DNA of 64,000 bases from Burkholderiales bacterium (GCA_021287185.1 JAJTAZ010000003.1:1-64000), one strand, 5' to 3'. Numbered from the stretch's first letter, positions 38,457 through 48,480 are shown. Notes: generated by a model not told the origin, from the letters alone. Program-made: numbers and translations.

Positions 38457-40304
38457 TTACAGCGCGTTGATTTTCGCTTCCAACTCGTGACGATAGGCTT
38501 CCAATGCGGCAGGCATACGGTCTTTGAGTTTTTCAAACAATTCTGCGTGTAAACCCATTTCGGTTTGCCACTCGGCTTTGTCCATTGAAGTCACTGTTGC
38601 GTATTGCGCTGGCGTGAAGTCCAAGCCTTTCCAGTTCAAGTCTTCATAGCGCGGGCTGATGCCAAAGAAATGCTCTGTACCGTTGTCGGTTGCACCATCG
38701 GCACGGCTCAAAATCCATTGCAACACACGCATATTGTCGCCAAAACCTGGCCATACAAATTTGCCATCTGCGTCTTTGCGGAACCAGTTCACATAGTACA
38801 TTTTCGGCAATTTCGCGCCTTGAGCTTGTAATTTTTCGCCCATGTTCAACCAGTGCGCAAAATAATCGCTCATGTTGTAACCTGTAAATGGCAACATCGC
38901 GAACGGGTCACGACGCACCACGCCTTGCGCACCGAACGCTGCCGCAGTGGTTTCAGAGCCCATGGTCGCTGCCATGTACACACCTTGCGTCCAATTTCGC
39001 GCTTCGGTCACGAGTGGAATCGTGGTTGAACGGCGACCGCCAAACAAGAACGCGTCAATCGCAACGCCCGCTGGATTGTCGTACTCAGGGTCAATCGCTG
39101 GGTTATTGGTCGCTGGCACAGTGAAACGTGAGTTTGGATGCGCGGCTTTTTTGCCTTGTTTGCCCAACTCAGGCGTCCAGTCATTGCCTTGCCAGTCAAT
39201 CGCGTGCGCAGGTGGCTCACCGTCCATACCTTCCCACCACACATCGCCATCGTCGGTCAATGCCACGTTGGTGAAAATCACGTCTTTGTTCAATGAATCC
39301 ATACAGTTTTTGTTGGATTTGTTGTTGGTACCCGGAGCCACACCGAAGTAACCAAACTCTGGGTTAATCGCGTACAAACGACCATCTTTACCAGGTTTAA
39401 TCCACGCAATGTCGTCACCCACGGTGGTGACTTTCCAACCTTCGAAGCCGACTTTAGGTGGAATCAACATTGAGAAGTTGGTTTTACCACACGCCGATGG
39501 GAATGCCGCCGCAACGTGTTTTTTCACGCCATTCGGATCAGTCACACCGAGAATCAACATGTGTTCAGCCAACCAACCTTGGTCACGTCCCATGTTAGAA
39601 GCGATGCGCAATGCAAAACATTTTTTACCCAACAAAGCGTTACCACCGTAACCTGAACCATACGACCAAATTTCACGGGTTTCAGGGTAGTGAACGATGT
39701 ATTTCACATCAGGGTTACATGGCCAAGTGGTTTTGTCTTTTTCACCCGCGGCCAAAGGCGCGCCCACAGTGTGCACACATGGCACGAATTCGCCATCTTT
39801 ACCTATCACGTCATAAACGGCTTTACCCATGCGCGTCATGTGCTTCATATTCACCGCCACATACGCGCTGTCAGATAATTCCACGCCAATGTGCGCAATA
39901 TCAGAACCCAAAGGTCCCATAGAAAATGGAATCACATACATCGTGCGACCGCGCATACAACCTGAGAACAAAGGTTTTAAAGTTGCACGCATTTCATCGG
40001 GTGCCATCCAGTTATTGGTCGGGCCTGCATCTTCTTTTTTCTCAGAACAAATAAACGTTTTGTCTTCCACACGCGCCACGTCTGAAGGATCTGAGCACGC
40101 GAGGTAAGAATTGGCACGTTTGGCAGGGTTCAAACGTTTGAACGTGCCCGCTTGAACCAACTCTTCGCACAGGGCATCGTATTCTTCGACCGAACCATCG
40201 CACCAGTGAATCGCATCGGGCTGAGTCAAATCAGCAATGCTGGCAACCCAGTCAATAAGCTTTTGATTTTGAACATACGCTGGGGGGTTTAAAGTGAAAC
40301 TCAT
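38457..40304 (-). CDS. pckG: Phosphoenolpyruvate carboxykinase (GTP)
   Basis: The enzyme converts oxaloacetate and GTP to phosphoenolpyruvate, CO2 and GDP, the first step of gluconeogenesis. The 615-residue length is normal for the GTP family. The P-loop-like kinase-1a motif with the mobile-loop cysteine is [10 protein letters not shown] at 268-277 (C272). [24 protein letters not shown] and [14 protein letters not shown] are further family motifs. AAGGAG precedes the start. It stands between the two metH halves on the opposite strand. Confidence 0.97.
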   Translation of the reverse strand: MSFTLNPPAYVQNQKLIDWVASIADLTQPDAIHWCDGSVEEYDALCEELVQAGTFKRLNPAKRANSYLACSDPSDVARVEDKTFICSEKKEDAGPTNNWMAPDEMRATLKPLFSGCMRGRTMYVIPFSMGPLGSDIAHIGVELSDSAYVAVNMKHMTRMGKAVYDVIGKDGEFVPCVHTVGAPLAAGEKDKTTWPCNPDVKYIVHYPETREIWSYGSGYGGNALLGKKCFALRIASNMGRDQGWLAEHMLILGVTDPNGVKKHVAAAFPSACGKTNFSMLIPPKVGFEGWKVTTVGDDIAWIKPGKDGRLYAINPEFGYFGVAPGTNNKSNKNCMDSLNKDVIFTNVALTDDGDVWWEGMDGEPPAHAIDWQGNDWTPELGKQGKKAAHPNSRFTVPATNNPAIDPEYDNPAGVAIDAFLFGGRRSTTIPLVTEARNWTQGVYMAATMGSETTAAAFGAQGVVRRDPFAMLPFTGYNMSDYFAHWLNMGEKLQAQGAKLPKMYYVNWFRKDADGKFVWPGFGDNMRVLQWILSRADGATDNGTEHFFGISPRYEDLNWKGLDFTPAQYATVTSMDKAEWQTEMGLHAELFEKLKDRMPAALEAYRHELEAKINAL

Positions 40305-40658
40305 GACAACTCCTTAGATTTTTAATAAAGCTGTGTTGGAATGACGCACTGCTTGACCGAGATTTTTTGGCAAGAACAGGTATAAAAACCTGTGATTGAT
40401 GCGAAATTCAGAATTTTTTGAATTACATTAATATAAACCTTATCAGTGTCTTTGTCCAATTTATGGGGGATGAATCGTCTGTTTTGCACGCTGAGGGTGG
40501 CTTTCAAACCAATTGGCAAACATAAGCAAAACAAATCAACTTGTTTTGCAAACCATTGCCCCAAGCCAGCATGACGCGGCTCAAGGGCACACAAACGCCA
40601 CGTGGCGATGCAAATTCACGTAAAATGCTGGTTTTACTTAGAGTTACAGGGTCGCGCC
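40305..40658. other. Intergenic region between divergent pckG and msrA
   Basis: A 354 bp regulatory gap. It holds a candidate pckG promoter (listed), a small inverted repeat ACAGGT-ATAAAA-ACCTGT at 40376-40393 that would lie in the pckG leader, and an AATTCA...TTGAATT near-palindrome at about 40406-40422. A TAAAAT at 40621-40626 could be the -10 of msrA. No gene is called here. Confidence 0.5.
40430..40458 (-). promoter_or_regulatory. Candidate sigma-70 promoter of pckG
   Basis: On the minus strand TGGACA and TATATT are separated by 17 bases. The start would be near 40423, giving a leader of about 120 bases that contains the ACAGGT inverted repeat. Confidence 0.4.
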
Positions 40659-41228
40659 ATGTCACGTTCCACACCCATTCCAAAAATTCCGCCCGAAGGG
40701 CTTGCGCTCGCCACACTTGCGGGTGGCTGCTTTTGGTGTTTAGAAACCGCTTTTTTTGAAATCAAAGGCGTGGTGGATGTCGAGTCAGGCTACGCAGGCA
40801 GTGAGCACACACCCGCAACCTACGAGGCGGTGTGTACAGGCGAAACGGGTTTGGCAGAAGTCGTACACATCCTATTTGACCCAACTATTTTGGCGTATGA
40901 AGACTTGCTCAAAATATTCTTTGTGCTGCACGACCCAACCACACTCAACCGCCAAGGTAATGATGTGGGTACGCAATACCGCAGTGCGATTTTCACCCAC
41001 AACGACACACAAGTACAGATTGCTCGTGAAATGAAATCATGGGTGGCGCAGGTGATTGAGCAAACTGTTGTGACTGAAATCGTGTCATTTATCGCCGAGC
41101 AATACACCCGCGCCGAGGACTACCATCAAGAGTATTTCGAGCACAACCCCGAGAATACCTATTGCCAAATGGTCATACCGTACAAACTGAGTAAGTTGCG
41201 GGCGAATTTTGTGGGGATGCTCAAATAA
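40659..41228 (+). CDS. msrA: Peptide methionine-S-sulfoxide reductase
   Basis: MsrA reduces the S-epimer of methionine sulfoxide in proteins with thioredoxin. The 189-residue product has the catalytic GGCFWC motif, then [39 protein letters not shown] and AEDYHQEY, all family hallmarks. The start MSRSTPIPK with CAGGG upstream is preferred to an in-frame ATG 19 codons earlier. No C-terminal recycling cysteines in the usual glycine-rich tail are seen, so the resolving mechanism may differ. It lies between pckG and the second metH part. Confidence 0.94.
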   Translation: MSRSTPIPKIPPEGLALATLAGGCFWCLETAFFEIKGVVDVESGYAGSEHTPATYEAVCTGETGLAEVVHILFDPTILAYEDLLKIFFVLHDPTTLNRQGNDVGTQYRSAIFTHNDTQVQIAREMKSWVAQVIEQTVVTEIVSFIAEQYTRAEDYHQEYFEHNPENTYCQMVIPYKLSKLRANFVGMLK

Positions 41229-41271
41229 CCGCAGCCATTCATATATAGATAATCAATCAAAATTTCCGAAC

Positions 41272-43905
41272 ATGACCACCAACCACCGCAACCTCCGCCT
41301 CTCAGGCCTCGAACCCTTCGTTATCGACGACCAATCTTTATTCGTCAATGTCGGCGAGCGCACCAATGTGACGGGCTCCAAAGCCTTTGCCCGCATGATT
41401 CTGAACAATCAATTTGATGAAGCACTTTCAGTCGCACGTCAACAAGTTGAAAACGGCGCGCAGATTATCGACATCAATATGGACGAGGCGATGCTCGACT
41501 CAAAAGCCGCGATGGTGCGTTTTTTGAATTTGATTGCCTCTGAGCCCGATATTTCACGCGTGCCGATTATGCTCGATTCGTCTAAATGGGAGGTCATCGA
41601 AGCAGGCTTGCAATGTGTGCAGGGCAAACCCGTGGTGAACTCGATTTCACTCAAGGAGGGTGAAGCGGCGTTCATCGCCCACGCGCAAAAAATCATGCGC
41701 TATGGCGCGGCGGCGATTGTGATGGCGTTTGACGAGGACGGACAAGCCGATACGTTTGAGCGTAAAACCCAAATTTGTAAACGCTCGTATGACATTCTCA
41801 CCCAACAAGTCGGTTTTCCACGCGAGGACATTATTTTTGACCCGAATATTTTTGCGGTCGCCACAGGAATTGAGGAGCACAATAATTACGCGGTGGACTT
41901 CATCAATGCCACGCGCTGGATAAAGGAAAATCTACCGTTTGCCTTGGTCAGCGGTGGCGTGTCGAATGTGTCGTTCTCGTTCCGTGGCAACGAGCCTGTG
42001 CGCGAAGCGATACACACGGTGTTTCTTTACCACGCGATTGCCGCGGGCATGGACATGGGGATTGTCAACGCGGGGCAACTCGGTGTTTATAACGATTTAG
42101 ACCCTTTGCTCAAAGAGCGCGTTGAGGATGTGGTGCTCAACCGCCGCCCCGATGCGACTGAACGATTACTCGAGATTGCCGAGCAATTCAAAGGTGATGG
42201 CAAAAAAACCGAGATCAACCTTGCATGGCGTGATTTGCCTGTACAAGAGCGTTTGACGCATTCCTTGGTGCACGGCATCACGCAGTTTATTGAGGAAGAC
42301 ACTGAAGAATGCCGCCTCACCGCCGCACGTCCCATCGAGGTTATTGAAGGCCCGCTGATGAACGGCATGGGCGTGGTCGGTGATTTGTTTGGCGAGGGTA
42401 AGATGTTTTTACCACAGGTGGTCAAATCCGCCCGCGTGATGAAGCAAGCCGTGGCACATCTGATTCCATTTATCGAGCAGGAAAAAGCCGATGCGATTGC
42501 GCGTGGCGACGCGCAGGCCTCGCGCTCACAAGCGCGCGTGGTGATGGCAACGGTCAAAGGCGATGTGCATGACATTGGTAAAAACATCGTCACTGTGGTT
42601 TTGCAATGCAATAATTTTGAAGTTGAAAACATGGGTGTGATGGTACCGTGTGCACAAATTCTGGCAAAGGCCAAAGAATTACAAGCCGATGTGATTGGTC
42701 TGTCGGGCTTAATCACGCCATCTTTAGAAGAAATGACCTATGTCGCCCAAGAAATGGAGCGCGATGAATATTTCCGTTCGCGCCAAATTCCATTGATGAT
42801 TGGCGGCGCGACTACCTCTCGCGTGCACACTGCCGTGAAAATCGCGCCGCACTACAGCGGGCCTGTGGTTTGGGTTCCCGATGCGTCGCGCTCGGTGACG
42901 GTGTTGCAACAAATTTTAAGCAACCGCGAAGCATTTTTGGTTGAGCACAATGCCGAATACGAGCGCGTGCGCACGCAACACGCCAACAAAAAAGGACAAA
43001 CCCTCATCAGTGCAGAGCAAGCACGCGCCAATAAATTACAGATTGATTGGGCAGACTACACGCCGCCCAAACCCACTTTGCTGGGTCGCCAAGTGATTGA
43101 GGACATGGACATCGCCACGCTCGTGCCCTACATCGACTGGACACCGTTTTTTCAAACGTGGGATCTCATCGGCACGTATCCAAAAATTTTTGACGACGCC
43201 GTCGTGGGCACACACGCCAAAGCGGTGTTTGACGATGCGCAAAAAATGCTCAAAAAAATCGTTGCTGAAAAATGGCTCACCGCCAAAGGCGTATATGGCT
43301 TGTATCCAGCAAACGCCGTCAATGATGATGAAATCGTAGTATATACAGATGAATCAAAAACTCAGGAATTGCTGCGCTGGAATTCGGGTCGTCAACGCAA
43401 TGAAAAACCCATTATCGATGGTGTACGCCGTCCGAATCTGTCGTTGGCGGATTTTGTCGCACCAAGTGAATCAGGTAAAGCCGACTACGTTGGAATGTTT
43501 GCGGTCACTGCGGGTTTGGATATGGAACAGCGCATTGCGCAATTTGAAGCCGCGCACGATGACTACAACAGCATCATGTTTAAAGCGTTGGCAGACCGAT
43601 TGGTTGAGGCTTTTGCCGAATACCTGCACGAAAAAATCCGTAAAGTCGATTGGGGCTACGCACCCGATGAGCAGTTGAGCGCACACGAACTGATTAAGGA
43701 ACAATATCAAGGCATCCGTCCCGCCCCAGGTTACCCTGCCTGCCCTGCGCACGAAATCAAAACCGATGTGTTCCGTGTGCTCAATGCGAATGCAATTGGC
43801 ATGCGTTTGACCGAAAGCCTTGCGATGTGGCCTGCCTCGTCAATCAGTGGGTTTTATTTCTCACATCCTGATTCCCGCTATTTTAATGTTGGGACAACGA
43901 TGTAA
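41272..43905 (+). CDS. metH: Methionine synthase, folate, cobalamin and activation domains (split MetH)
   Basis: This 877-residue protein supplies the rest of cobalamin-dependent methionine synthase. The pterin-binding barrel is at about 1-300 ([17 protein letters not shown]). The cap and B12 domain follows, with GDVHDIGKN at 430-438 where H433 ligates cobalt. The C-terminal reactivation domain has [10 protein letters not shown] for SAM binding. The protein stops at YFNVGTTM, immediately after the last strand motif, whereas relatives usually continue some 30-40 residues, so the activation domain looks shortened. An ATG with only a weak ribosome binding site was chosen by family fit. Confidence 0.93.
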   Translation: MTTNHRNLRLSGLEPFVIDDQSLFVNVGERTNVTGSKAFARMILNNQFDEALSVARQQVENGAQIIDINMDEAMLDSKAAMVRFLNLIASEPDISRVPIMLDSSKWEVIEAGLQCVQGKPVVNSISLKEGEAAFIAHAQKIMRYGAAAIVMAFDEDGQADTFERKTQICKRSYDILTQQVGFPREDIIFDPNIFAVATGIEEHNNYAVDFINATRWIKENLPFALVSGGVSNVSFSFRGNEPVREAIHTVFLYHAIAAGMDMGIVNAGQLGVYNDLDPLLKERVEDVVLNRRPDATERLLEIAEQFKGDGKKTEINLAWRDLPVQERLTHSLVHGITQFIEEDTEECRLTAARPIEVIEGPLMNGMGVVGDLFGEGKMFLPQVVKSARVMKQAVAHLIPFIEQEKADAIARGDAQASRSQARVVMATVKGDVHDIGKNIVTVVLQCNNFEVENMGVMVPCAQILAKAKELQADVIGLSGLITPSLEEMTYVAQEMERDEYFRSRQIPLMIGGATTSRVHTAVKIAPHYSGPVVWVPDASRSVTVLQQILSNREAFLVEHNAEYERVRTQHANKKGQTLISAEQARANKLQIDWADYTPPKPTLLGRQVIEDMDIATLVPYIDWTPFFQTWDLIGTYPKIFDDAVVGTHAKAVFDDAQKMLKKIVAEKWLTAKGVYGLYPANAVNDDEIVVYTDESKTQELLRWNSGRQRNEKPIIDGVRRPNLSLADFVAPSESGKADYVGMFAVTAGLDMEQRIAQFEAAHDDYNSIMFKALADRLVEAFAEYLHEKIRKVDWGYAPDEQLSAHELIKEQYQGIRPAPGYPACPAHEIKTDVFRVLNANAIGMRLTESLAMWPASSISGFYFSHPDSRYFNVGTTM

Positions 43906-43915
43906 ATGGCAAAAT

Positions 43916-43950
43916 AAAAAACGGAACGGAGATTATCCGTCCCGTTTTTA
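43916..43950. terminator. Bidirectional terminator between metH (second part) and the YegP-like gene
   Basis: AACGGAACGGA and TCCGTCCCGTT pair around GATTA with one internal mismatch, flanked by A residues on the left and T residues on the right. It lies between two converging genes. Confidence 0.8.
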
Positions 43951-43985
43951 AAACCACTTGTTACAACCATAAAATTATTGCGTGC

Positions 43986-44315
43986 TTAGGCTTCAACAAC
44001 GGGCGCATCGGGCGCATTGGTTTTGACAGATGCGATGCCATTTTCCATGGCCGCCACACTGCTGTAATACTCGCTGCGGCCAATTTCTTGACCGTTGGCT
44101 GCTTTGAGTTTGAAATAGGGCTCGCCATTTTTGTTTTCTGTTCGCTCATAACGTCCATCGTCTGGTGCATTCTTTCGCACCGATTCAATGCCATTTTCCG
44201 CAGCTGCTTTGGTTTTATACAACTCACTGGTCAAAATCACTTGGCCATTCCCCGCCTTGAGATTGAACATGAATTGACCATCTTTAGCCGTTTTTAACTC
44301 GAATTTTCCAGCCAT
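43986..44315 (-). CDS. YegP-like protein (DUF1508 tandem repeat)
   Basis: A 109-residue protein made of two copies of the short DUF1508 beta-rich repeat, about 5-55 and 57-105. Each has the pattern FxLKAxNGQ followed by a serine-glutamate step and a glycine-isoleucine-serine helix (ENGIESVRKNAPD; ENGIASVKTNAPD). The function of the family is not established. No signal peptide is visible. It converges with metH and is divergent from the copper chaperone gene. Confidence 0.9.
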   Translation of the reverse strand: MAGKFELKTAKDGQFMFNLKAGNGQVILTSELYKTKAAAENGIESVRKNAPDDGRYERTENKNGEPYFKLKAANGQEIGRSEYYSSVAAMENGIASVKTNAPDAPVVEA

Positions 44316-44461
44316 TTGCGCACTCCTTTATTTGGGTTTGTCGGGTACTGCTCGTTGGATTGTACTATTTTTGTCATGAGATGTTGTTAAGAGGCGCGAA
44401 AATTTTGTATCCGAATGTATCGGTGCAATCGGTCTGTATTCTCTAAAAACACGGTTTCCTG

Positions 44462-44490
44462 TTGTGGTGGTGGGTGGGAAATCTTACAAT
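44462..44490 (+). promoter_or_regulatory. Candidate promoter of the PCu(A)C lipoprotein gene
   Basis: TTGTGG and TACAAT are separated by 17 bases. The start would be near 44497, just before the hairpin TCATCGGT-TTTAG-ACCGATGA at 44508-44528, which would lie at the 5' end of the leader. Confidence 0.45.
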
Positions 44491-44507
44491 ATCGCTTGGT
44501 AATTTTG

Positions 44508-44528
44508 TCATCGGTTTTAGACCGATGA
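44508..44528 (+). promoter_or_regulatory. Leader hairpin or operator before the PCu(A)C gene
   Basis: Perfect eight-base inverted repeat TCATCGGT/ACCGATGA around a five-base loop, 27 bases before the start codon. It has no T-run, so it is not a terminator. A protein-binding site or an RNA structure is possible. Confidence 0.4.
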
Positions 44529-44555
44529 TTCATCTATCTCAAACAAGGAAACGCT

Positions 44556-45116
44556 ATGAAAAAATTGACCACTGCGCGCGTTGCAGCATTGAGTATTGTT
44601 GCTGTTGTTGCTTTAAGCGCCTGCGATAAAAAACACGATATGCCACACAAAGACATGGCTGAGCACACACCGCCAGTTGCCGCAAGCCCAATGGCCGATA
44701 TGCCCAGCGAAATTCGTATGGCGGGCGATATGAAGGTTGAGGTACAAGGTGCTTGGGCACGTGCAACTGTTGAAGGTCAAAATATGGGCGGTGCATTTGT
44801 CAACTTAACCACAGACCAAGATGCCACACTGGTAGGTGCGAGTTCGTCCGTATCCGATCAAGTGGAGTTACACACCATGAAAATGGATGGGGAAAAAATG
44901 GTCATGGCGCCAGTGCCGAGTATCGCACTGCCTGCGAACACCAAAGTGGAACTCAAACCTGGTAGTTTGCACATCATGTTTATGGGTTTGAAAGCCCCTT
45001 TAAAAGAAGGGCAAACCGTCACGCTGAAGTTAGAGATTAAAAACAAGGCGGGTCAATCGCATTTCTTGGAAATCCAAGCACCTGTTAAGGCCGTTGCGCA
45101 GCAAATGAAATCATAA
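44556..45116 (+). CDS. PCu(A)C-type periplasmic copper chaperone, lipoprotein
   Basis: A 186-residue lipoprotein: signal peptide with lipobox LSAC, lipidated at C23. A histidine- and methionine-rich linker (HDMPHKDM, PMADMP) follows. From about residue 65 comes a cupredoxin-like PCu(A)C domain with the copper ligands in VELHTMKM and LHIMFMGL. Such proteins bind Cu(I) and help deliver copper, for example to cytochrome oxidase, in the periplasm. No Sco or oxidase genes are adjacent. It converges on the Cpx-like sensor kinase gene. Confidence 0.9.
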   Translation: MKKLTTARVAALSIVAVVALSACDKKHDMPHKDMAEHTPPVAASPMADMPSEIRMAGDMKVEVQGAWARATVEGQNMGGAFVNLTTDQDATLVGASSSVSDQVELHTMKMDGEKMVMAPVPSIALPANTKVELKPGSLHIMFMGLKAPLKEGQTVTLKLEIKNKAGQSHFLEIQAPVKAVAQQMKS

Positions 45117-45143
45117 CTTGCGTTGAATGCCAAACGAATAGAT

Positions 45144-45177
45144 AAGGGCTCAATATCCATATTGAGCCCTTGTTTTT
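45144..45177. terminator. Terminator between the PCu(A)C gene and the sensor kinase gene
   Basis: A perfect 12-pair stem, AAGGGCTCAATA/TATTGAGCCCTT with loop TCCA, followed by GTTTTT on the plus strand. It mainly serves the lipoprotein gene. Confidence 0.85.
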
Positions 45178-45200
45178 GAGTCATGCAAAACCCACAATCA

Positions 45201-46445
45201 CTACAACCACACCACCAAGTGCATGGCTGTATTTTTGGGCGATACAATTCTTGCACCACCACCATGACGTTCAGCGATTTTTTTTACCAAAGACAAACCC
45301 AAACCCGCACCGTTTTGTGAACGATGGGCACGCACAAATGGTTCAAACAAATCATTCGGATTGTCCAATTTAACCCCCTGCCCGTGGTCAGTAAAATGAA
45401 TTTCTGCTCGTGCGCCCGCCTGAACACCTGTCGTTGCAACACGCACCTCAACGGGTGGCAAACCATATTTGAACGCATTTTCCACCGCATTGCGCACCAA
45501 TCGGCGCAATAACTTTGGATTACCTTGTATCGTCGTAGATTGCCCACTGACGACAACGTCTTGATAATGCGCGCACTCTTCCGCCACCAAAGCAAGTAAA
45601 TCGACCGTCTCCATCGGCATCTGCGTGGTGTCTTGGTCATAAGCATCCAGCCGACTGGAGAGCAAAATCCCTTCTATCATTTCATCCAGCTCGCTGATGT
45701 CTTGCTCAATTTCGGTTTTGCGTTTTGCTTGACGCACGTCGTGCTGATCGGTTTTGAGCATTTCCACACTCATGCGGATGCGCGTCAATGGTGTGCGCAA
45801 CTCGTGTGAAGCATTGGCAAGCATCATTTTATTGGTTCGCACAAGTTCTTCAATTTTTGCTGCCGCACGATTGAAACTGCCAGCCAATTTAGCAACTTCG
45901 TCATTGCCTTGTACAGGCACGCGCGCGGATAAATCACCTTGTCCCCATTGCTCCACACCTGCGTTGAGTAATTCCAATCGTCGGGTCAAGCGGCGTGTCA
46001 GTGGCAATGCGGTCAATGCCACCGCACCCAATAGAATCAATAATCCCGTGATAAATGCCCACGCCATCGATGGCTGATTACCATGTTTGCCACGTGGAGG
46101 TGGCTGAATCAGGGCAGTACGTCCACCAGACAAGGGCACTTCAAATTTTGGTCCAAAATCGCGTTGTTCACCAACACGTGCCACTGTTTGCCCTTGTGCA
46201 TTGAGCAAAGAAACACTCAAGGGAGTATTGTGCGTGAGTTGCGTTAATACGCGCTGTTGCTCGGCGATGGAGGCATCGGCTGGGGGCAAAGCATTTTGGA
46301 TGAGTTGCCCAATCGTATCAAATCGCCCACCTGAACGCTCCTCGCGGTCATCCAGCGTGCGCCACAACAGGGCAGTCGCCAGTGCGAAAATGACGATGCT
46401 GGCAAGCACTGCGAGGTAAATTTTAAAGTACAGTCTTTGTTTCAT
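45201..46445 (-). CDS. Sensor histidine kinase (Cpx-like)
   Basis: A 414-residue membrane sensor kinase. A first membrane segment is at about 8-28 (IYLAVLASIVIFALATALLW), a short periplasmic loop of about 100 residues follows, and a second segment lies near 128-150. Next come a HAMP linker, the dimerisation domain with SHELRTPLTR (H214) and the ATPase with NAVENAFKYG, DHGQGV and GAGLGLSLV. ATG at MKQRLYFK is taken as start; a GTG directly before it is equally possible, with AAGG upstream. It is cotranscribed with the response regulator and the Spy-like gene. Confidence 0.92.
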   Translation of the reverse strand: MKQRLYFKIYLAVLASIVIFALATALLWRTLDDREERSGGRFDTIGQLIQNALPPADASIAEQQRVLTQLTHNTPLSVSLLNAQGQTVARVGEQRDFGPKFEVPLSGGRTALIQPPPRGKHGNQPSMAWAFITGLLILLGAVALTALPLTRRLTRRLELLNAGVEQWGQGDLSARVPVQGNDEVAKLAGSFNRAAAKIEELVRTNKMMLANASHELRTPLTRIRMSVEMLKTDQHDVRQAKRKTEIEQDISELDEMIEGILLSSRLDAYDQDTTQMPMETVDLLALVAEECAHYQDVVVSGQSTTIQGNPKLLRRLVRNAVENAFKYGLPPVEVRVATTGVQAGARAEIHFTDHGQGVKLDNPNDLFEPFVRAHRSQNGAGLGLSLVKKIAERHGGGARIVSPKNTAMHLVVWL

Positions 46446-46478
46446 CACGCTAACCTTGACCAAATTGAATCAATTGGT

Positions 46479-47177
46479 TCAATCTTGCTGCTTGGCAAAC
46501 ACATAACCCGCCCCGCGCACGGTCAAAATGCGCTTGGGATGTTTTGCATCATCCTCAATCACCGCACGCAGACGCGAAATGTGCACATCAATTGAGCGAT
46601 CAAACGCTTCCAACGATTGATTTTTTAATTGTTCAATCAAAAATTCGCGCGTGAGCACACGCCCCGCACGCTCGGCCAACACCATCAGCAAATCATATTG
46701 ATAACTGGTCATCTCGCACAGTTGACCATCCAAATGCACCTCGCGCGCACCAGGATGAATGCTCAGCCGACCAAAGTTCAACGCATCTGAAGGCGCAGTG
46801 TTATGCGCAGAAACGCCTCGGCGCAAAATCGCCCGCAAGCGTGCGAGCAATTCACGAGGTTCAAATGGCTTGGGCAAATAATCATCCGCGCCCATTTCCA
46901 ATCCAACAATTCTGTCCATCGCATCGCCGCGCGCAGTCAGCATGAGTATGGGGGTGTTGTCGGTTGCGCGGATTTTTTGACACACCGCCAGTCCATCCAT
47001 ATCGGGCAACATCAAGTCTAAAATAATGGCGTCAATGGGGCTACTCGAATCATGCACGCGCGCCAAACCTTCTGTACCTGTCAGTGCATGAGTGATTTGA
47101 AAGCCCGCATCCGCGAGGTATTCAACCACCAATGCGCCCAAACGCTCGTCATCTTCAATCAATAATAAATGTTGCAT
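46479..47177 (-). CDS. OmpR-family response regulator (Cpx-like)
   Basis: A 232-residue regulator. The receiver domain (about 1-118) has the acidic pair D9-D10, phospho-acceptor D54 in LDLMLPD, and K104-type lysine in YLPKPF. The C-terminal winged helix (about 132-230) shows LTREFLIEQL and RSIDVHISRLR. It resembles CpxR and RstA. It is 33 bases before the kinase gene and 144 bases after the Spy-like gene. An exact GTAAA-N5-GTAAA box upstream of that cluster is a plausible autoregulatory site. Confidence 0.93.
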   Translation of the reverse strand: MQHLLLIEDDERLGALVVEYLADAGFQITHALTGTEGLARVHDSSSPIDAIILDLMLPDMDGLAVCQKIRATDNTPILMLTARGDAMDRIVGLEMGADDYLPKPFEPRELLARLRAILRRGVSAHNTAPSDALNFGRLSIHPGAREVHLDGQLCEMTSYQYDLLMVLAERAGRVLTREFLIEQLKNQSLEAFDRSIDVHISRLRAVIEDDAKHPKRILTVRGAGYVFAKQQD

Positions 47178-47321
47178 CGTGTTTTTTTACGTGTCAATGA
47201 TGAGACATTGTATGCCAAACTGGAGACGCAATTCATTCGGATTGGCAATCACATCCCCAATGATTTACAGTCACGAACGGGCTTTATGGTTGCCCAAAGC
47301 CCGTTCATCCCCAAAAAAACA

Positions 47322-47954
47322 TTACCAAGGACGCATCGGCATCCTATTCGCCAATTGGGCGCGTTGCTCGGGTGTGAGTACCTGAGCCGCCTCTATCATG
47401 GCTTGGCTCATCTGTTTACTTTGCTCATCCATGAATTGAATTTGACTGGCGCGCACTTGCTCCACGGCCGCCGTATCAATTGGGTTTGCGCTCAACAATT
47501 CAATCGTTTTTTGACGCATGGACTGCATCGCTGTGCGGCGAGTGGTTTGGTCTTGGTTCAATCTACTGGCAATTTCGTTGAGTTTTTTCTTTTGCTCATC
47601 GGTCGCATTGACTTTATCAGCGATGCGTTCAATCATTTGAGGCGAAAATCCACCGCCGCGCATACCATCCATTGGAGATCCCGCAAAATCACCTTGCATC
47701 TCATAGGAATGCTGCATGCCCATGCGACCACGCGCATCATCACGCATGCGCTCATGTGTACATGCACGACCAATCAAACCGCCAACCAATAATGCGCCAA
47801 TCAGCATCAAAGGCATTAGCCAGCACCGACGACCGCGTCCGTGGCAATGACGACCTCGCTGGCAGGTTTTAACGGATTCGTCCGCAGTATTGGCCGCGGT
47901 TTGGGTGACATTGTCGGTGACAGTGTCTGTGCTCGGTTGGGTGTTGGTGTTCAT
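47322..47954 (-). CDS. Spy/CpxP-like periplasmic protein with an N-terminal membrane anchor
   Basis: A 210-residue protein. A polar N-terminus with histidine/cysteine-rich CQRGRHCHGRGRRC precedes one membrane segment (about 46-65, LMPLMLIGALLVGGLIG). The periplasmic part is methionine, glutamine and arginine rich and has the LTxxQ element (LTPEQRAQLANRM). Spy and CpxP proteins are periplasmic chaperones or damp the Cpx sensor; the sensing role here is inferred from its place ahead of the two-component genes. The start MNTNTQ has AAGGAG upstream. The His/Cys patch before the membrane span is unusual. Confidence 0.82.
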   Translation of the reverse strand: MNTNTQPSTDTVTDNVTQTAANTADESVKTCQRGRHCHGRGRRCWLMPLMLIGALLVGGLIGRACTHERMRDDARGRMGMQHSYEMQGDFAGSPMDGMRGGGFSPQMIERIADKVNATDEQKKKLNEIASRLNQDQTTRRTAMQSMRQKTIELLSANPIDTAAVEQVRASQIQFMDEQSKQMSQAMIEAAQVLTPEQRAQLANRMPMRPW

Positions 47955-48036
47955 GTGTGCTCCTTTATTCAATATTCAAGCAATGACTTGATGTTGACAC
48001 TTTATCGACTGCGTGTATCTGAAATATTGCGTGCAC

Positions 48037-48051
48037 GTAAAGTTTTGTAAA
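48037..48051 (+). promoter_or_regulatory. CpxR-box-like direct repeat upstream of the Spy-like/two-component operon
   Basis: GTAAA-GTTTT-GTAAA fits the CpxR consensus GTAAA-N5-GTAAA exactly. Its centre is 90 bases from the start of the Spy-like gene; on that gene's coding strand it reads as TTTAC-N5-TTTAC. The same 15 bases recur at 50303-50317. Confidence 0.6.
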
Positions 48052-48071
48052 GGTACTATTGAACTTAAAAC

Positions 48072-48102
48072 AAAAAAGCGAAACCCGTCGGTTTCGCTTT
48101 TT
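48072..48102 (-). terminator. Rho-independent terminator of rpsT
   Basis: AAAAAGCGAAACC and GGTTTCGCTTTTT pair around a four-base loop. On the minus strand the stem is followed by a run of T residues, 23 bases after the rpsT stop. Confidence 0.85.
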
Positions 48103-48124
48103 GTACAAGCACATCACTCAAACA

Positions 48125-48391
48125 TTAGGCAACCATTGCTTTCACACTGGCTGACAAACGGCTTTTATGACGTGCCGCTTTGTTTTTGTGAACGATTTTT
48201 TTGTCTGCAATTGAATCAATCACTGACTGAGCTTTCGCGAAAGCGGCTTGAGCGGCTGCTTTATCGCCTGCATCCACTGCTTTACGCACGTTTTTAACCG
48301 CCGTGCGGTATTCAGAGCGCAAAGATGAGTTGTGCGCGTTCTGTTTAACGGCTTGACGAGCGCGTTTGCGCGCCTGTGCTGAATTTGCCAT
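48125..48391 (-). CDS. rpsT: Small ribosomal subunit protein S20
   Basis: S20 is a primary 16S rRNA binding protein. The 88-residue, lysine- and alanine-rich product starts [13 protein letters not shown] and ends with [17 protein letters not shown], as in the family. It is divergent from murJ, a typical betaproteobacterial arrangement. A candidate promoter lies far upstream, so the mRNA has a leader of about 205 bases with palindromes; autoregulation by S20 is known in Escherichia coli. Confidence 0.97.
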   Translation of the reverse strand: MANSAQARKRARQAVKQNAHNSSLRSEYRTAVKNVRKAVDAGDKAAAQAAFAKAQSVIDSIADKKIVHKNKAARHKSRLSASVKAMVA

Positions 48392-48480
48392 GCTTTAATC
48401 CTTTAAAATATTCAAATTGAAAATCGATTTTCTATTGCAGGTAAACGAGTTACCGATCTTAATGCGTCCTGAGAAAGCAG

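Noticed and set aside
41229-41271. Cobalamin riboswitch before the second metH gene
   Set aside because: Only 43 bases separate it from msrA, too few for such an element.
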